Assembly (NCBI GenBank): GCA_964529305.1 | Contig: CAZGUX010000178.1 | Coordinates: 1-64,000 of the forward strand | DNA length: 64,000 nt | From: CAZGUX01 sp964529305 | GTDB taxonomy: Bacteria; Acidobacteriota; Terriglobia; Bryobacterales; Bryobacteraceae | Reading direction: 5' to 3' | Shown: piece by piece, positions 42,091-51,011 of the stretch | How positions within the stretch are numbered: position 1 is the first letter of the stretch | Layout: each line of letters starts with the position of its first letter | The notes under the pieces: model-generated | The model's input: the letters and a program-made list of their open reading frames with translations, nothing else | What the model was told of the DNA's origin: nothing | The model's database searches: none | Made by a program: the position numbers and the translations under genes

Positions 42091-45000
42091 GTGAAACCGT
42101 CGGACCATTTGACGAGTGAACACATGAACGGCCTTATTGATGGTTCCCTTCCAGAAGGCGAAGCGAACCGCCTTCTCGAGCACATCCAGGGGTGCGACGC
42201 CTGTCGGCAACTTTGGACGAGATATCAGCACGTAGATCTGCAGTTGGGGGGACTGAGGGTCGAGGGGGGCAGGCAGGGCGAAGGCTGCCCGCCGGACGAG
42301 ATGTGGGCCATGGCCGCGGCGTCGCAGACGAGCGATGCCACGTCGGCCGCGTTGCTCGATCACGCGGCCACATGCGACCGCTGCGGAGGCATTCTCCGTC
42401 GCGAGACAGACGCTTTTCGGGCCGATCCCACGGCCGAGGAGCAGCAGGCGCTCGCGGCCCTGGCGAGCGCGAGACCGGAATGGAAACGGGACATGGCCGC
42501 GCAACTGACGCGGCGCCCTTCGCACGCACGCGCGTGGATGGCGGCGGCCGCCGCGGTGGTCCTGCTGGCCGGGGGCTTTTGGTGGTCTCAGCGGCCCCGC
42601 GATCCGCAGCAACTGCTGGCTCGCGCGTTCGAGGAGCGGCGGCCGTTCGAGTTGCGGTTCCCGGGAGCGGACCGCACGCCCGTCCGGTTGGAGCGGGGCG
42701 AAGCCAACCGGCCCGCGTCCCTGCTGGAAGCCGAGTTGATGGTCGCCAAAGCGCTGCCGTCCCACCCGGACGATCCGGCATGGCTGCAGGTGAAAGCGCG
42801 CACCGAATTGCTGCAGTGGAAATACGAAGCGGCGTTCGCCGGCCTGCGGCGCGCGCTGGAACTTCAGCCCGATTCGCCGCAGATTCTTTCCGACCTGGCC
42901 ATGGCTCACTTCGAGCGCGCCGAGCGCGCCAACCGCCCTGAAGACTACTCCGCAATGGTGGAACTGCTGAGCAAGGCTCTGGGTGCGCGTCCCGATGAGG
43001 CCACCTACCTGTTTAACCGCGCCATCGCCTACGAACGCCTGTTTCTCATCGATCAGGCCATCGCGGATTGGGAGCGCTACCTGCGGATCGACTCGTCTTC
43101 CAAGTGGTCGGCCGAAGCCCGGGAGCGGTTGGAGACGCTGCGGAAGAGGAAAGAGCAGCACGATCGCGGCGCGGGGATTTCGAGAATGGATGCGGGCGAA
43201 GTTTCCGCGCGGGTTCCAAGCCGTTCGGAGGCGGTTCTGGAAACTGCGTGGACCGAATGGCTGCCGGTGTCAGTGACGCCGGCAGCCTCGACGGAAATCA
43301 TCGGGGCGTTGCGCTCGGTGGCGGCGGCGATGTCGGAGCGTCACGGCGACCAGTGGCTGCGCGACGTCCTGGCGCTGCCGCGAACCCAAGGCGCCGCGCA
43401 GGCGGTTGCCCGTCTGGGCGCGGCGATCCGAATGAATCTCGCCTCGACTCCTTCCGAAGCGGAAGCCGAGGCCGCGGTCGCGCGTCAGATGGCCGCGGGC
43501 GCCGTTTCGCTGGAGGCGCGGGCTCGGCTGGAACAGATCTACGCATTGCGGCGGATGGTGCAAGCCAGGCGATGCCTGGAGTTGTCGCCCGAACTCCGGC
43601 GGTTGCTGCAGGGACGATCGTACACGTGGATCGAAACCCAATTGGATGTCGAAGAGGCCACCTGTCACCAGATGGCCGGAGATTTCGAGACGGCGCGGGA
43701 GTTCATTGACCGGGCCGCTGCCCGCGCCAAGGAGCGGCAGTTTCCGTATCTCGAACTCCGCGCGCTGGGGATTGCCGCTTTCATTGCCACCGAATCCGGG
43801 AACACGTCGACGGCATGGGCGCGGACCGCCGACGGACTGCGAACGTACTGGGAGGGCGGTTATCCGCCGGCGCGCGGTTTTCAGTTCTACGCCGAAATGA
43901 CCGCGCTCGCCGAACGAAAAGAATGGTGGCGCGCGGCATTGGCCGCGCGGCAGCAGGCCGTGCAGTTGATTGCGCTGACGCCCAACACGGCGGTGGAAGC
44001 GATGCAGCGATTCGGCCTGGCCACCGCGGCCACGGCGGCCGGCGAGGCTCAACTGGCATCCCGCGAGTTCGTGCGCGCCGAGCAATTGTTCGCGTCGCTC
44101 AAGGACACTCCAGCGAACCGGGCCTTTCGTGCTTACGCGGAACTGGGACTGGCGAGCGTTGAACTCGACCGCGGCGACATCACTTCCGCCCGCGAGCGCC
44201 TGTCGCGGCTGGAGCCTCAGGTCGGGGCCATCAGCAATCAACTCGTCCGCCTGCGCTATCTGCGCACCGCGGGCGCGATGCGGTTGCGGGATGGCCGCGA
44301 TCAGGAAGCCGAGTCCGCGCTGGACGAGGCGCGATCGATTGCCGCCGCCAGCCGCGCGGCCCTTGCGGGCGAACGCGACCGCGAACTGTGGAGCGCCGAC
44401 AACGACGCCGTCTACCGGCTTCTCACCGAATTGCACCTGCGCAGCCGCAACGACCCGGAAGCCGCCTGGCGGATCTGGCGGAGCTATCGCGATCTCGACC
44501 ACACCGGCAAGGACGCAGCCCTGCCATCGCCGCTGCTGGCGTATGCCGTTTTCCGGGACGGCCTTTCGATCTGGCTGGCGCGCGAGGGCGCGAACACGCA
44601 GCAATGGGTGGCCGTGCCGCGGGACCGGCTCGATTCGTTGATCGATCGATACACCCGGCTTTGCGCCGACCCACAATCCTCGACCGCGGTGATCGCGCGC
44701 GATGGCCGGCAATTGTTCGACCTTCTGATCGCCCCCATTGCCGGGCAGTTGCGCGACGGCGAGTCGGTGTTTGTGGAACCGGACGGCGAGATCGGCGCCG
44801 TTCCCATCGAGACGCTGACCAGCAGCGGTTCGCGTGCCCTGGCGGAGCGGTTGCGATTCGTGACATTCGACCGGGGACGCCCGCCGGCGCGCCCGCTGGC
44901 TCCGGCGCCTGAATCTTCGCTGGTCGTGGGCGCCCCGGAAATCGGCGGCGACCTGGCGGACCAGTTTCCGCCCCTTCGCTCCGCGATGGAAGAAGCCGAA

Positions 45001-45504
45001 GCCGTAGCGGCGCTGCTGCCGAACGCCCGGTTTCTCACGGGCCGCGACGCCCGGATCGAAACGGTTCTACGCCTGCTGCCGGGCGCGACCTATTTCCACT
45101 TTGCCGGCCACGCGGTGTCGGACGGCACCAGCGCCTTGTTGCTCGCCTCCAACGAGGGGGCGGCGCGTTTCTCCGCCAGTTCGGTGGCCTCGCTCGATCT
45201 GCGCCGGTGCCGGCTAGTGGTCTTGTCGGCCTGCTCCACCGGAGTTGGGGAGCGGCGCGGACCCTGGAATCCCGACGGGCTGGCGAGCGGCTTTCGGCGA
45301 GCCGGCGCGGCGCGCGTGGTGGCCAGCCGGTGGGATGTCGATTCGCAGGTGAGCGCCCGGATCATGAAGCGTCTGTACGCCGGCATGGCCCGGGGGCAGT
45401 CGCCGGCCGAAGCGCTGTATCAGGCGCAGGCGGTGATTCGCTCCGAGCCCGCGACCTCTCATCCCTATTACTGGGCCGCGTTTCAACAGGTCGGGGCGGA
45501 TTAA
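42091..45504 (+). CDS. Membrane anti-sigma/TPR/CHAT-protease fusion
   Basis: An 1137-residue protein starting at a GTG preceded by AGGAAGGAAG. It has two zf-HC2 anti-sigma zinc fingers (H31-x3-C35-x2-C38 and H91-x3-C95-x2-C98), then one transmembrane helix (~148-165, AWMAAAAAVVLLAGGFWW). A long helical TPR region follows (~175-830, e.g. AAFAGLRRALELQPDSPQIL). The last part is a C-terminal CHAT caspase-like peptidase (~840-1137) with catalytic His1007 (FHFAGHA) and Cys1048 (VVLSACSTG) and the closing HPYYWAAFQQVG. Topology predicts zinc fingers inside and TPR plus CHAT outside the membrane. It probably sequesters the adjacent sigma factor. TPR sensing of a ligand or damaged protein would then trigger CHAT cleavage. 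Confidence 0.88.
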   Translation: MKPSDHLTSEHMNGLIDGSLPEGEANRLLEHIQGCDACRQLWTRYQHVDLQLGGLRVEGGRQGEGCPPDEMWAMAAASQTSDATSAALLDHAATCDRCGGILRRETDAFRADPTAEEQQALAALASARPEWKRDMAAQLTRRPSHARAWMAAAAAVVLLAGGFWWSQRPRDPQQLLARAFEERRPFELRFPGADRTPVRLERGEANRPASLLEAELMVAKALPSHPDDPAWLQVKARTELLQWKYEAAFAGLRRALELQPDSPQILSDLAMAHFERAERANRPEDYSAMVELLSKALGARPDEATYLFNRAIAYERLFLIDQAIADWERYLRIDSSSKWSAEARERLETLRKRKEQHDRGAGISRMDAGEVSARVPSRSEAVLETAWTEWLPVSVTPAASTEIIGALRSVAAAMSERHGDQWLRDVLALPRTQGAAQAVARLGAAIRMNLASTPSEAEAEAAVARQMAAGAVSLEARARLEQIYALRRMVQARRCLELSPELRRLLQGRSYTWIETQLDVEEATCHQMAGDFETAREFIDRAAARAKERQFPYLELRALGIAAFIATESGNTSTAWARTADGLRTYWEGGYPPARGFQFYAEMTALAERKEWWRAALAARQQAVQLIALTPNTAVEAMQRFGLATAATAAGEAQLASREFVRAEQLFASLKDTPANRAFRAYAELGLASVELDRGDITSARERLSRLEPQVGAISNQLVRLRYLRTAGAMRLRDGRDQEAESALDEARSIAAASRAALAGERDRELWSADNDAVYRLLTELHLRSRNDPEAAWRIWRSYRDLDHTGKDAALPSPLLAYAVFRDGLSIWLAREGANTQQWVAVPRDRLDSLIDRYTRLCADPQSSTAVIARDGRQLFDLLIAPIAGQLRDGESVFVEPDGEIGAVPIETLTSSGSRALAERLRFVTFDRGRPPARPLAPAPESSLVVGAPEIGGDLADQFPPLRSAMEEAEAVAALLPNARFLTGRDARIETVLRLLPGATYFHFAGHAVSDGTSALLLASNEGAARFSASSVASLDLRRCRLVVLSACSTGVGERRGPWNPDGLASGFRRAGAARVVASRWDVDSQVSARIMKRLYAGMARGQSPAEALYQAQAVIRSEPATSHPYYWAAFQQVGAD

Positions 45505-45565
45505 ACTGGTTTACCAGTGACCTTACGGCCAAGTGGCCGACCGTGTCCGGCGAGAGTGACTTTCT

Positions 45566-46342
45566 ATGACCTGTGCACAATCTGGCGACACTCACACGGA
45601 GCAAACCAATAGCGTTCGCTTCAATTTGATCATTCACGGGATGGTGGCCATCCTCGAGCGCGAGGCGGGGATCAAGATCCTCATCCCTCCGATTCACGAT
45701 CACGTCCTTCGCGTGGGCGGCCGTTGCGGCACGATCGGCCTGGAGTTTGCCGCTGCCGAGCATGTCCTGAACGGCCTGCGGGGAGGTAAAGCCCGCTTCG
45801 ATCCGCTGAAGAACGTCAAGCTGATCCGTCCGACGATCGATCGCAAGGTAGCGGCCGAGTGGCGCACGGTGGTGATTCCCAGCCTTCCGCTGGAAATTCA
45901 TTCGCTACGCACCGTTCCCCGCGCCGCCGATTCGATTGACGTCGTGGGCCGTAGCGCCACCGAGGTTATTGCTAAAGAATTCGGAATGGTGCACGTCCTG
46001 GTGTGGGAACTGGAAAATCCGGGCGGATTCGGACTCACCAATCTGAAGGAGTGGCAGCCGGCGATCAATTTTCACTTGTACTCGGAGGAACCGGGAGCGG
46101 CGACCGCTGGGCACGCGTTCCGCGCCTTCCGGGAGATCATGCGGCTGATGCCGGACAAGGAACTGGACTTGATCGTGAGTCCCGACGCGGCGCCTCCCGT
46201 CTTGCCGGATAGGGTGGACGTCCCCGGCGTAGTTCCCTCCGATCTGAAGAGCATCTACGAGTGCGAAGGGGAGAAGGGATCGGTAGCGATGGGACGGCCG
46301 TCGGATTGCCTGGATCCGATTGGCGAGGATCCGAACGAATAG
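45566..46342 (+). CDS. Unrecognised protein downstream of the CHAT protease
   Basis: A 258-residue protein with no signal peptide or membrane helix. The ATG at 45566 follows a weak GAGAG; translation could also begin near VRFNLIIHGMVAILE. It begins with a beta-strand-rich stretch (RFNLIIHGMVAIL, GIKILIPPIHDH) and continues mixed alpha/beta (IVSPDAAPPVLPDRVDVPG). It ends with an acidic tail. I recognise no family. Its position 61 nt after the CHAT gene on the same strand makes it the obvious candidate for a CHAT substrate, effector or adaptor, though that is only guilt by association. Confidence 0.65.
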   Translation: MTCAQSGDTHTEQTNSVRFNLIIHGMVAILEREAGIKILIPPIHDHVLRVGGRCGTIGLEFAAAEHVLNGLRGGKARFDPLKNVKLIRPTIDRKVAAEWRTVVIPSLPLEIHSLRTVPRAADSIDVVGRSATEVIAKEFGMVHVLVWELENPGGFGLTNLKEWQPAINFHLYSEEPGAATAGHAFRAFREIMRLMPDKELDLIVSPDAAPPVLPDRVDVPGVVPSDLKSIYECEGEKGSVAMGRPSDCLDPIGEDPNE

Positions 46343-46363
46343 GCGAGCGTTGTCGTTGAGCGA

Positions 46364-46468
46364 GAAATTGGATTGCCCGCTCACTCCGCTCGCGGCTCGG
46401 AAGGAACGGAACCCCACGGCTGACGCCGTGGGCTCGAGGCAGGCGCAACCCCCCTCGCTACGCTCGGG
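46364..46468 (-). repeat. Composite repeat with two hairpin copies
   Basis: Starts with GAAATTGGATTGCC (46364-46377). It contains a hairpin copy at 46377-46395 (3-nt loop), a perfect 8-bp TGAC-loop palindrome at 46413-46432 (CCCACGGC/GCCGTGGG) and a second hairpin copy at 46452-46468. The same block order occurs at 33541-33602. It lies just beyond the stop of the glycosyltransferase gene and in its mRNA sense. Confidence 0.75.
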
Positions 46469-46499
46469 TCTGCATCTTCGGGCTGCATGCTCGGGCGCG

Positions 46500-47669
46500 C
46501 TACCGGTGAGGGGGAGTTTCAGTTGGAGCGATTCGCCCGCCGGTGGCCTCCCGATACACGTTCAGGGTTTCCGCGACGGATCGGTCAACACCAAAGAGCC
46601 TCCTCGCCCGGTCGATGCCCGCGAGGCTGAATTCGCTGCGTAGCCGCTCGTCTTCCAGAAGCCGCGTCATCGCCGCGGCCAGCCTGCCGGCTTCATCTTC
46701 CCCCGGATCGACCAGGAGACCGGTCCGGTCTTCGTCCACGACCTCCGGGGCGCCTCCACTGCGGCTGGCGACCACGGGCACACCGCAGGCGGCCGCCTCC
46801 GCCAGCACGTTGCCGAACGCTTCGCCCAAGGTCGTGTGGAGAAACAGGTCGGACGCCTGCAGGAGCCGTTGAGGCGCCGGATGATAGCCGAGAAAGCGCA
46901 CCGGCGCTCTGAGGCGCGCCGCCAGTTCCTGCAGTTCACGGAGTTTCGGCCCCTTGCCGGCCACCAACAATTGGACGGGGTGCGAACCCTGGGGCAGGCG
47001 GCTGATGGCTTCGATGGCCATCTGCGGCCGCTTGGAGTCCAGCAGAGCGGACGCGAACGCGACCAGCCGCGTGCCTTCCTCAATGCCGAGTTCGGCGGCC
47101 AGCATCGCCCTCTGCGATGGGTCGGGCGAGAACACATCGGTGTCGATGCCGTTGTATACCACTCGCAGCTTGCGCGATGGAATCCCGATACTCGCCAGGC
47201 GGTCTCGAATGAATCGCGAGATGCCGATCGCCTGTGTCAGCGGATAACAAGCCGCGGCGGTCCGCTGACGGACCAGCCACGCCTTCACTCCGTTACGCTC
47301 CCACACGCCGCCGTTCGATTCGGTGAAAATGATCCGGCGGATTCCTTTCGAGCGGCACAACCAGGGCACCAGGCTGAAGTAGTCGAAGAATCGCACCTGG
47401 GCGAGTTCCACGGAATAGCGGGAGGTGATGTCCCCAAGGTGGCGGAGGTAATCGCGATACCGGCCCGCGTATGGGCACGCGATGACCCGTGCCCCGGCGC
47501 TCTCGAGCCGTGCCCGCACCCTGGGTTCCACTTCCTCGGAGACCGTCAGGATGGGCGTGATTCCCTGTGCCGTCAGGGCGCAGCTCATCCGGCGGAAGTA
47601 CTCCTCGCGCGTGCTCCAGAAGGCGGGTTTCCAATCAAGCAGGAAGAGAACGCAGGGCGGCTTCGGCAT
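46500..47669 (-). CDS. Glycosyltransferase family 4 (GT-B)
   Basis: A 389-residue retaining glycosyltransferase. The C-terminal GT1/GT4 domain is clear: VVYNGIDTDVFSPD, RLVAFASALLDSKRPQM, VQLLVAGKGPKLRELQELA, VRFLGYHPAPQRLLQASD, and the nucleotide-sugar motif TLGEAFGNVLAEAAACGVPV, followed by ASRSGGAPEVV. The E-x7-E pattern (EAFGNVLAE) is intact. It probably adds a sugar to a lipid- or protein-linked glycan at the cytoplasmic face. No other cell-wall or LPS gene is adjacent. The stop abuts the composite repeat. It is divergent from the phosphoesterase gene. Confidence 0.9.
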   Translation of the reverse strand: MPKPPCVLFLLDWKPAFWSTREEYFRRMSCALTAQGITPILTVSEEVEPRVRARLESAGARVIACPYAGRYRDYLRHLGDITSRYSVELAQVRFFDYFSLVPWLCRSKGIRRIIFTESNGGVWERNGVKAWLVRQRTAAACYPLTQAIGISRFIRDRLASIGIPSRKLRVVYNGIDTDVFSPDPSQRAMLAAELGIEEGTRLVAFASALLDSKRPQMAIEAISRLPQGSHPVQLLVAGKGPKLRELQELAARLRAPVRFLGYHPAPQRLLQASDLFLHTTLGEAFGNVLAEAAACGVPVVASRSGGAPEVVDEDRTGLLVDPGEDEAGRLAAAMTRLLEDERLRSEFSLAGIDRARRLFGVDRSVAETLNVYREATGGRIAPTETPPHR

Positions 47670-47743
47670 TCACACTCCGAATTATGGCACAGGGTCCCGC
47701 GGTGCCTGTTTTCGAAGGGCGTGCGGTACCATCGATCGAGAAA

Positions 47744-48484
47744 ATGGACATGAGAATTGCCGCCCTGGCCGATATTCACGGGAACCTACTGGCGCTCGAA
47801 GCCGCGATTGCGGACCTCCGCGAGATGGCCCCCGACCTGGTCGTCGACCTGGGGGATCATCTCTCGGGACCCTTGCAGGCCGGCGCGACGGCCGACTTGC
47901 TGCTGACCCATGACTGGGTTTCCATCCGTGGCAATCACGACCGGCACCTGGTGGAGCGGGAACCAGAGAAGATGTCGCCATCCGATTTCTCCGCCCATCG
48001 GCAATTGACGGAGCGGCATCGGACCTGGCTGCGGTCCCTGCCGGCAACCGCGGAGGTCGCGGGAGCGGTTCATCTTTGCCATGGATCTCCGAGCAGCGAC
48101 ATGGTGTTCCTGCTGGAGGAGTTTACGGAGAGTGGCATGACCCTGGCCTCCCGGGAGGTGATCGAGTCGCGACTGGAATCCCGTCCGCGGTTGCTGTTGT
48201 GCGCGCACTCCCATATTCCGCGGATCGTGGCCGTGAACGGGACGACCATTGTCAATCCAGGAAGCGTCGGCCTGCAGGCATACGGTGATACGAAACCCCA
48301 CCCGTATCGAGTGGAGATCGGAAGCCCGCACGCACGTTACGCCGTTTTGGACCAGGCCGGGGCCTCCTGGCGGGTAACCTTCCGCACGGTCGAGTACGAC
48401 TGGGAGGCCGCGTCGGCGATCGCCCGCGAGGCGGAGCGGCCGGACTGGGCTCACGCGCTCGCCACGGGATATGTGTTGCGGTGA
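47744..48484 (+). CDS. Metallophosphoesterase (YfcE/MJ0936-like)
   Basis: A 246-residue dinuclear metal phosphoesterase starting MDMRIAALADIHGN (ATG 47744; the second ATG at 47750 is possible). The calcineurin-like motifs are complete: D-x-H (ADIHGN), GD-x (DLGDHLSG), GNHD (IRGNHDRH), HGSP (LCHGSPSS) and GH-like CAHSHIPR, plus VNPGSVGLQ near the end. Members hydrolyse phosphodiesters or cyclic nucleotides. It is cytoplasmic with no operon partner. It starts 74 nt from the divergent glycosyltransferase. Confidence 0.88.
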   Translation: MDMRIAALADIHGNLLALEAAIADLREMAPDLVVDLGDHLSGPLQAGATADLLLTHDWVSIRGNHDRHLVEREPEKMSPSDFSAHRQLTERHRTWLRSLPATAEVAGAVHLCHGSPSSDMVFLLEEFTESGMTLASREVIESRLESRPRLLLCAHSHIPRIVAVNGTTIVNPGSVGLQAYGDTKPHPYRVEIGSPHARYAVLDQAGASWRVTFRTVEYDWEAASAIAREAERPDWAHALATGYVLR

Positions 48485-48559
48485 CTTGCGGGCTCGTGGG
48501 GTACGCTGATCCGCTGCCGCTGCCCGTTGCCCAGGCGGGAACGGTAGTAAGATCAAGGT

Positions 48560-48802
48560 GTGAATCCACTTCTTTCACAGTGGATGCCTGTGGCTGTCAT
48601 GCTGCTGGCCATCTGGTTCGGACTGCTATACAACAACAAACGCCTGGACGATTTCAAAGACCTGCTACGGGCTGGAATCAACGCTAGCGAGGAGCGGATT
48701 TTGCGCGCCATCGAGCGAGCTGAGTCCGGCCTACGCGCCGATCTGGTCCGTTTGGACAGACGCGTCGAACGTCTGGAACAGCCTCTGGTAAAGCCTTCCT
48801 GA
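48560..48802 (+). CDS. Small membrane-anchored coiled-coil protein
   Basis: An 80-residue protein (GTG start, weak RBS AAGG). It has one N-terminal membrane helix (QWMPVAVMLLAIWFGLLY) and then a heptad-like coiled coil (NNKRLDDFKDLLRAG, ERILRAIERAESGLRADLV, LDRRVERLEQ). Small proteins of this design are common in acidobacteria and are of unknown function. It converges on the MFS gene. Confidence 0.6.
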   Translation: MNPLLSQWMPVAVMLLAIWFGLLYNNKRLDDFKDLLRAGINASEERILRAIERAESGLRADLVRLDRRVERLEQPLVKPS

Positions 48803-48824
48803 GCAACATTCCGATTCCTGGCAA

Positions 48825-50096
48825 TTAGCTCCTGCCCTCGTCCACCCGCGCGCGATCCTTCACCGTCGCGCGGACACACAGGTACGCAATGGGATGCAGG
48901 AACCCGATGATCCAGAAGACCGGCGTGTAGGACAGGTGCTGCAGCAGATAGCCCACCAACGAAGTGAACAACGCCGCCCCAATTCCGCTGCCGGTGCCGA
49001 CCACTCCCGCAACCGTAGAGACCACCGGCTGCGGGAACACGTCGACAGTCAGGGTCATGAGGTTCGTCTTCCAACTCATGTGCGCGAACAGCACCACGCA
49101 CATCAAGGCCACGGCCACGAACGATGACTTGGTGTAGACGATCAGCACACCCATCGGCATCAGCGCGACCGAAAGAGCCATCGCCAGGTCGCGCGCGGGC
49201 AAGACCCTCCACCCTCGACGGATCAGCCAGCCCGAAAACCAACCTCCGGCGATCGAGCCAATGTCTGAAGCCAGGTAAGGGATCCACACAATGGCGCTCA
49301 TCTCCTGCATCGACATTCCTCGGGATTCGGTCAGATACTTGGGGAGCCAGAACAGGTAGAACCACCAGACGGGGTCAGAAAAGATCCGTGAGACCAGCAG
49401 GCCCCACGTCTCACGCAGCTTCAGCAGTTCCAGCCAATGGCCGCGTCCGGATTCCGGAAGAACCGTCTGGTCGATGCCAGCGCTGGTCACCAGAGCCAGT
49501 TCCTTTGGGGTGACGAAAGGGTGGCGCTCCGGGCGGTAGTAGAAAAACAGCCATCCGGCCAGCCAGATGATGCCGAGTGCGCCCGTCACGATGAACGTGG
49601 CCCTCCAACCCCAGGTGAAGGACATCCAGACCACCAGTGGCGGCGTGACGATCGCCCCGGTGACGGCCGCCGCATTGGCGATGCCGTTCAACAACGCCCG
49701 CTCTTTGGGCGGGTACCATTCGGCCGCGACCACGGTCGCCGCGATGAACGTGAACGCCTCACCGACGCCGAGCAGGAACCGGTAAGCGCCCAAGTCCAGG
49801 GCCGAGGTGGCGACTGCGTGGAGCATGGCGGCGATGGACCACCACACGGTCGCGGCCGTGTACACCCAACGGACGCCCCATCGCGCCAAGGCCAGTCCCG
49901 CCGGGATGTACATTGCGGTGTAGCCGATGAGAAACGCCTGCACCACACGGGAATATTCGATCTCTGACAGGTGCAGCGACCGGGTGAGTTGCGGCGCCAG
50001 CACGGACAGCACCTGGCGGTCGATGTAGTTGATGACCGCGCTCGAGAAGACGAGCGCGGCGATGATCCATCGGACGCCAGGAATGCGCGCCGTCAC
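48825..50096 (-). CDS. MFS transporter of the hexuronate/sugar-acid (ACS) type
   Basis: A 423-residue major-facilitator protein with about 12 helices. The ACS family signature near the N-terminus (VFSSAVINYIDRQVLSVLAP) and the RFLLGVGEAFTFIAATVVAAEWYPPKERALLNGI segment match hexuronate, galactarate and glucarate transporters such as ExuT and GudP. It is the last gene of a six-gene minus-strand operon encoding a DHDPS-like aldolase, two enolase-superfamily enzymes and an oxidoreductase, so uptake of a sugar acid is the likely role. The gap to the aldolase gene is 24 nt. Confidence 0.88.
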   Translation of the reverse strand: MTARIPGVRWIIAALVFSSAVINYIDRQVLSVLAPQLTRSLHLSEIEYSRVVQAFLIGYTAMYIPAGLALARWGVRWVYTAATVWWSIAAMLHAVATSALDLGAYRFLLGVGEAFTFIAATVVAAEWYPPKERALLNGIANAAAVTGAIVTPPLVVWMSFTWGWRATFIVTGALGIIWLAGWLFFYYRPERHPFVTPKELALVTSAGIDQTVLPESGRGHWLELLKLRETWGLLVSRIFSDPVWWFYLFWLPKYLTESRGMSMQEMSAIVWIPYLASDIGSIAGGWFSGWLIRRGWRVLPARDLAMALSVALMPMGVLIVYTKSSFVAVALMCVVLFAHMSWKTNLMTLTVDVFPQPVVSTVAGVVGTGSGIGAALFTSLVGYLLQHLSYTPVFWIIGFLHPIAYLCVRATVKDRARVDEGRS

Positions 50097-50120
50097 GATA
50101 GGTGAATCCTCGGACGGGGT

Positions 50121-51011
50121 TTAACCATGCCGCAAATCCGCAAGGAGCGTCTGCACTTCCTTGACGCCCTCGGCATCGATCGACTGTGTGGGCTGTCTCA
50201 CCCGCGCCGAGGCGATGATGCCGGCCGCCTGAAAGTTGTGCTTCATCACGGAAACCCCGAGGCCCGGCTGGAGTTCGTAGCGGATCAGCGGCAGGTGGCG
50301 GTTGAACTCCGATCGAGCGTCAGCGTGCCGGCCTTCCCGATACAGGTTCCAGACACGGACCAGGCCGGAGATCATATCGCTGCCCGGCATGGTGCCCACC
50401 GCGCCTCGCCCCAGTTCCTCCAGCAGGAAGTGACTGTTCAACCCGCCCAGGATCGTCAGCGAATCGCCGGCCAGCCGGTTGACCTCGCTGATTTTGGGGG
50501 CGGTCGGTGGGGCCTCCACCTTGGTATAGCGGACGTTCTCGATTTCCTTGGCCATGCGGGCCAGCAGCGAGGCACCCATCGCCACCTGCGTCATCAGGGG
50601 AGCGTCCTGCACCATGATCGGGATGCTGACGGAGTTCGAGATCGCATGGAAATAATCGAAAATACCTTCCGGCCCGGGCTTTAACAGATAAGGCGGCAGC
50701 ACCATCAGGGCATCAGCGCCTTCCTGCTCGGCCTGGCGGCTCTGCATCACCGCCACGTCGGTTCCGGTGTGGCCGCTACTGACCACCAGCGGGACACGGC
50801 CCGCCACTTCCCTTACGATCACGCGCATCAACTCGGCGCGTTCTTCCGCCGAAAGCGTGTACCCTTCGCTCGCATTGCCGAACAGGCCAAGGCCGTGAGC
50901 GCCGGCCTCCAGCAGATGGCCGACGACGCGGCGCTGGCTGTCGTAGTCGACGCGGCCGTCGTCATGGAACGGCGTAATCACAATCGGAATGATGCCTTGG
51001 AGGGTCTTCAT
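50121..51011 (-). CDS. DHDPS-family class I aldolase/dehydratase
   Basis: A 296-residue TIM-barrel enzyme of the dihydrodipicolinate synthase / N-acetylneuraminate lyase family. GNASEGYTLSAEER is the pyruvate-carboxylate-binding motif. LPPYLLKPGPEGIFDYFHAI has the conserved Tyr, and RYTKVEAPP supplies the Schiff-base Lys. The ATG at 51011 overlaps the upstream enolase stop by 4 nt (ATGA), indicating translational coupling. Next to a mandelate-racemase-type dehydratase and a sugar-acid transporter, it more likely cleaves or dehydrates a 2-keto-3-deoxy sugar acid than makes dihydrodipicolinate. Confidence 0.88.
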   Translation of the reverse strand: MKTLQGIIPIVITPFHDDGRVDYDSQRRVVGHLLEAGAHGLGLFGNASEGYTLSAEERAELMRVIVREVAGRVPLVVSSGHTGTDVAVMQSRQAEQEGADALMVLPPYLLKPGPEGIFDYFHAISNSVSIPIMVQDAPLMTQVAMGASLLARMAKEIENVRYTKVEAPPTAPKISEVNRLAGDSLTILGGLNSHFLLEELGRGAVGTMPGSDMISGLVRVWNLYREGRHADARSEFNRHLPLIRYELQPGLGVSVMKHNFQAAGIIASARVRQPTQSIDAEGVKEVQTLLADLRHG

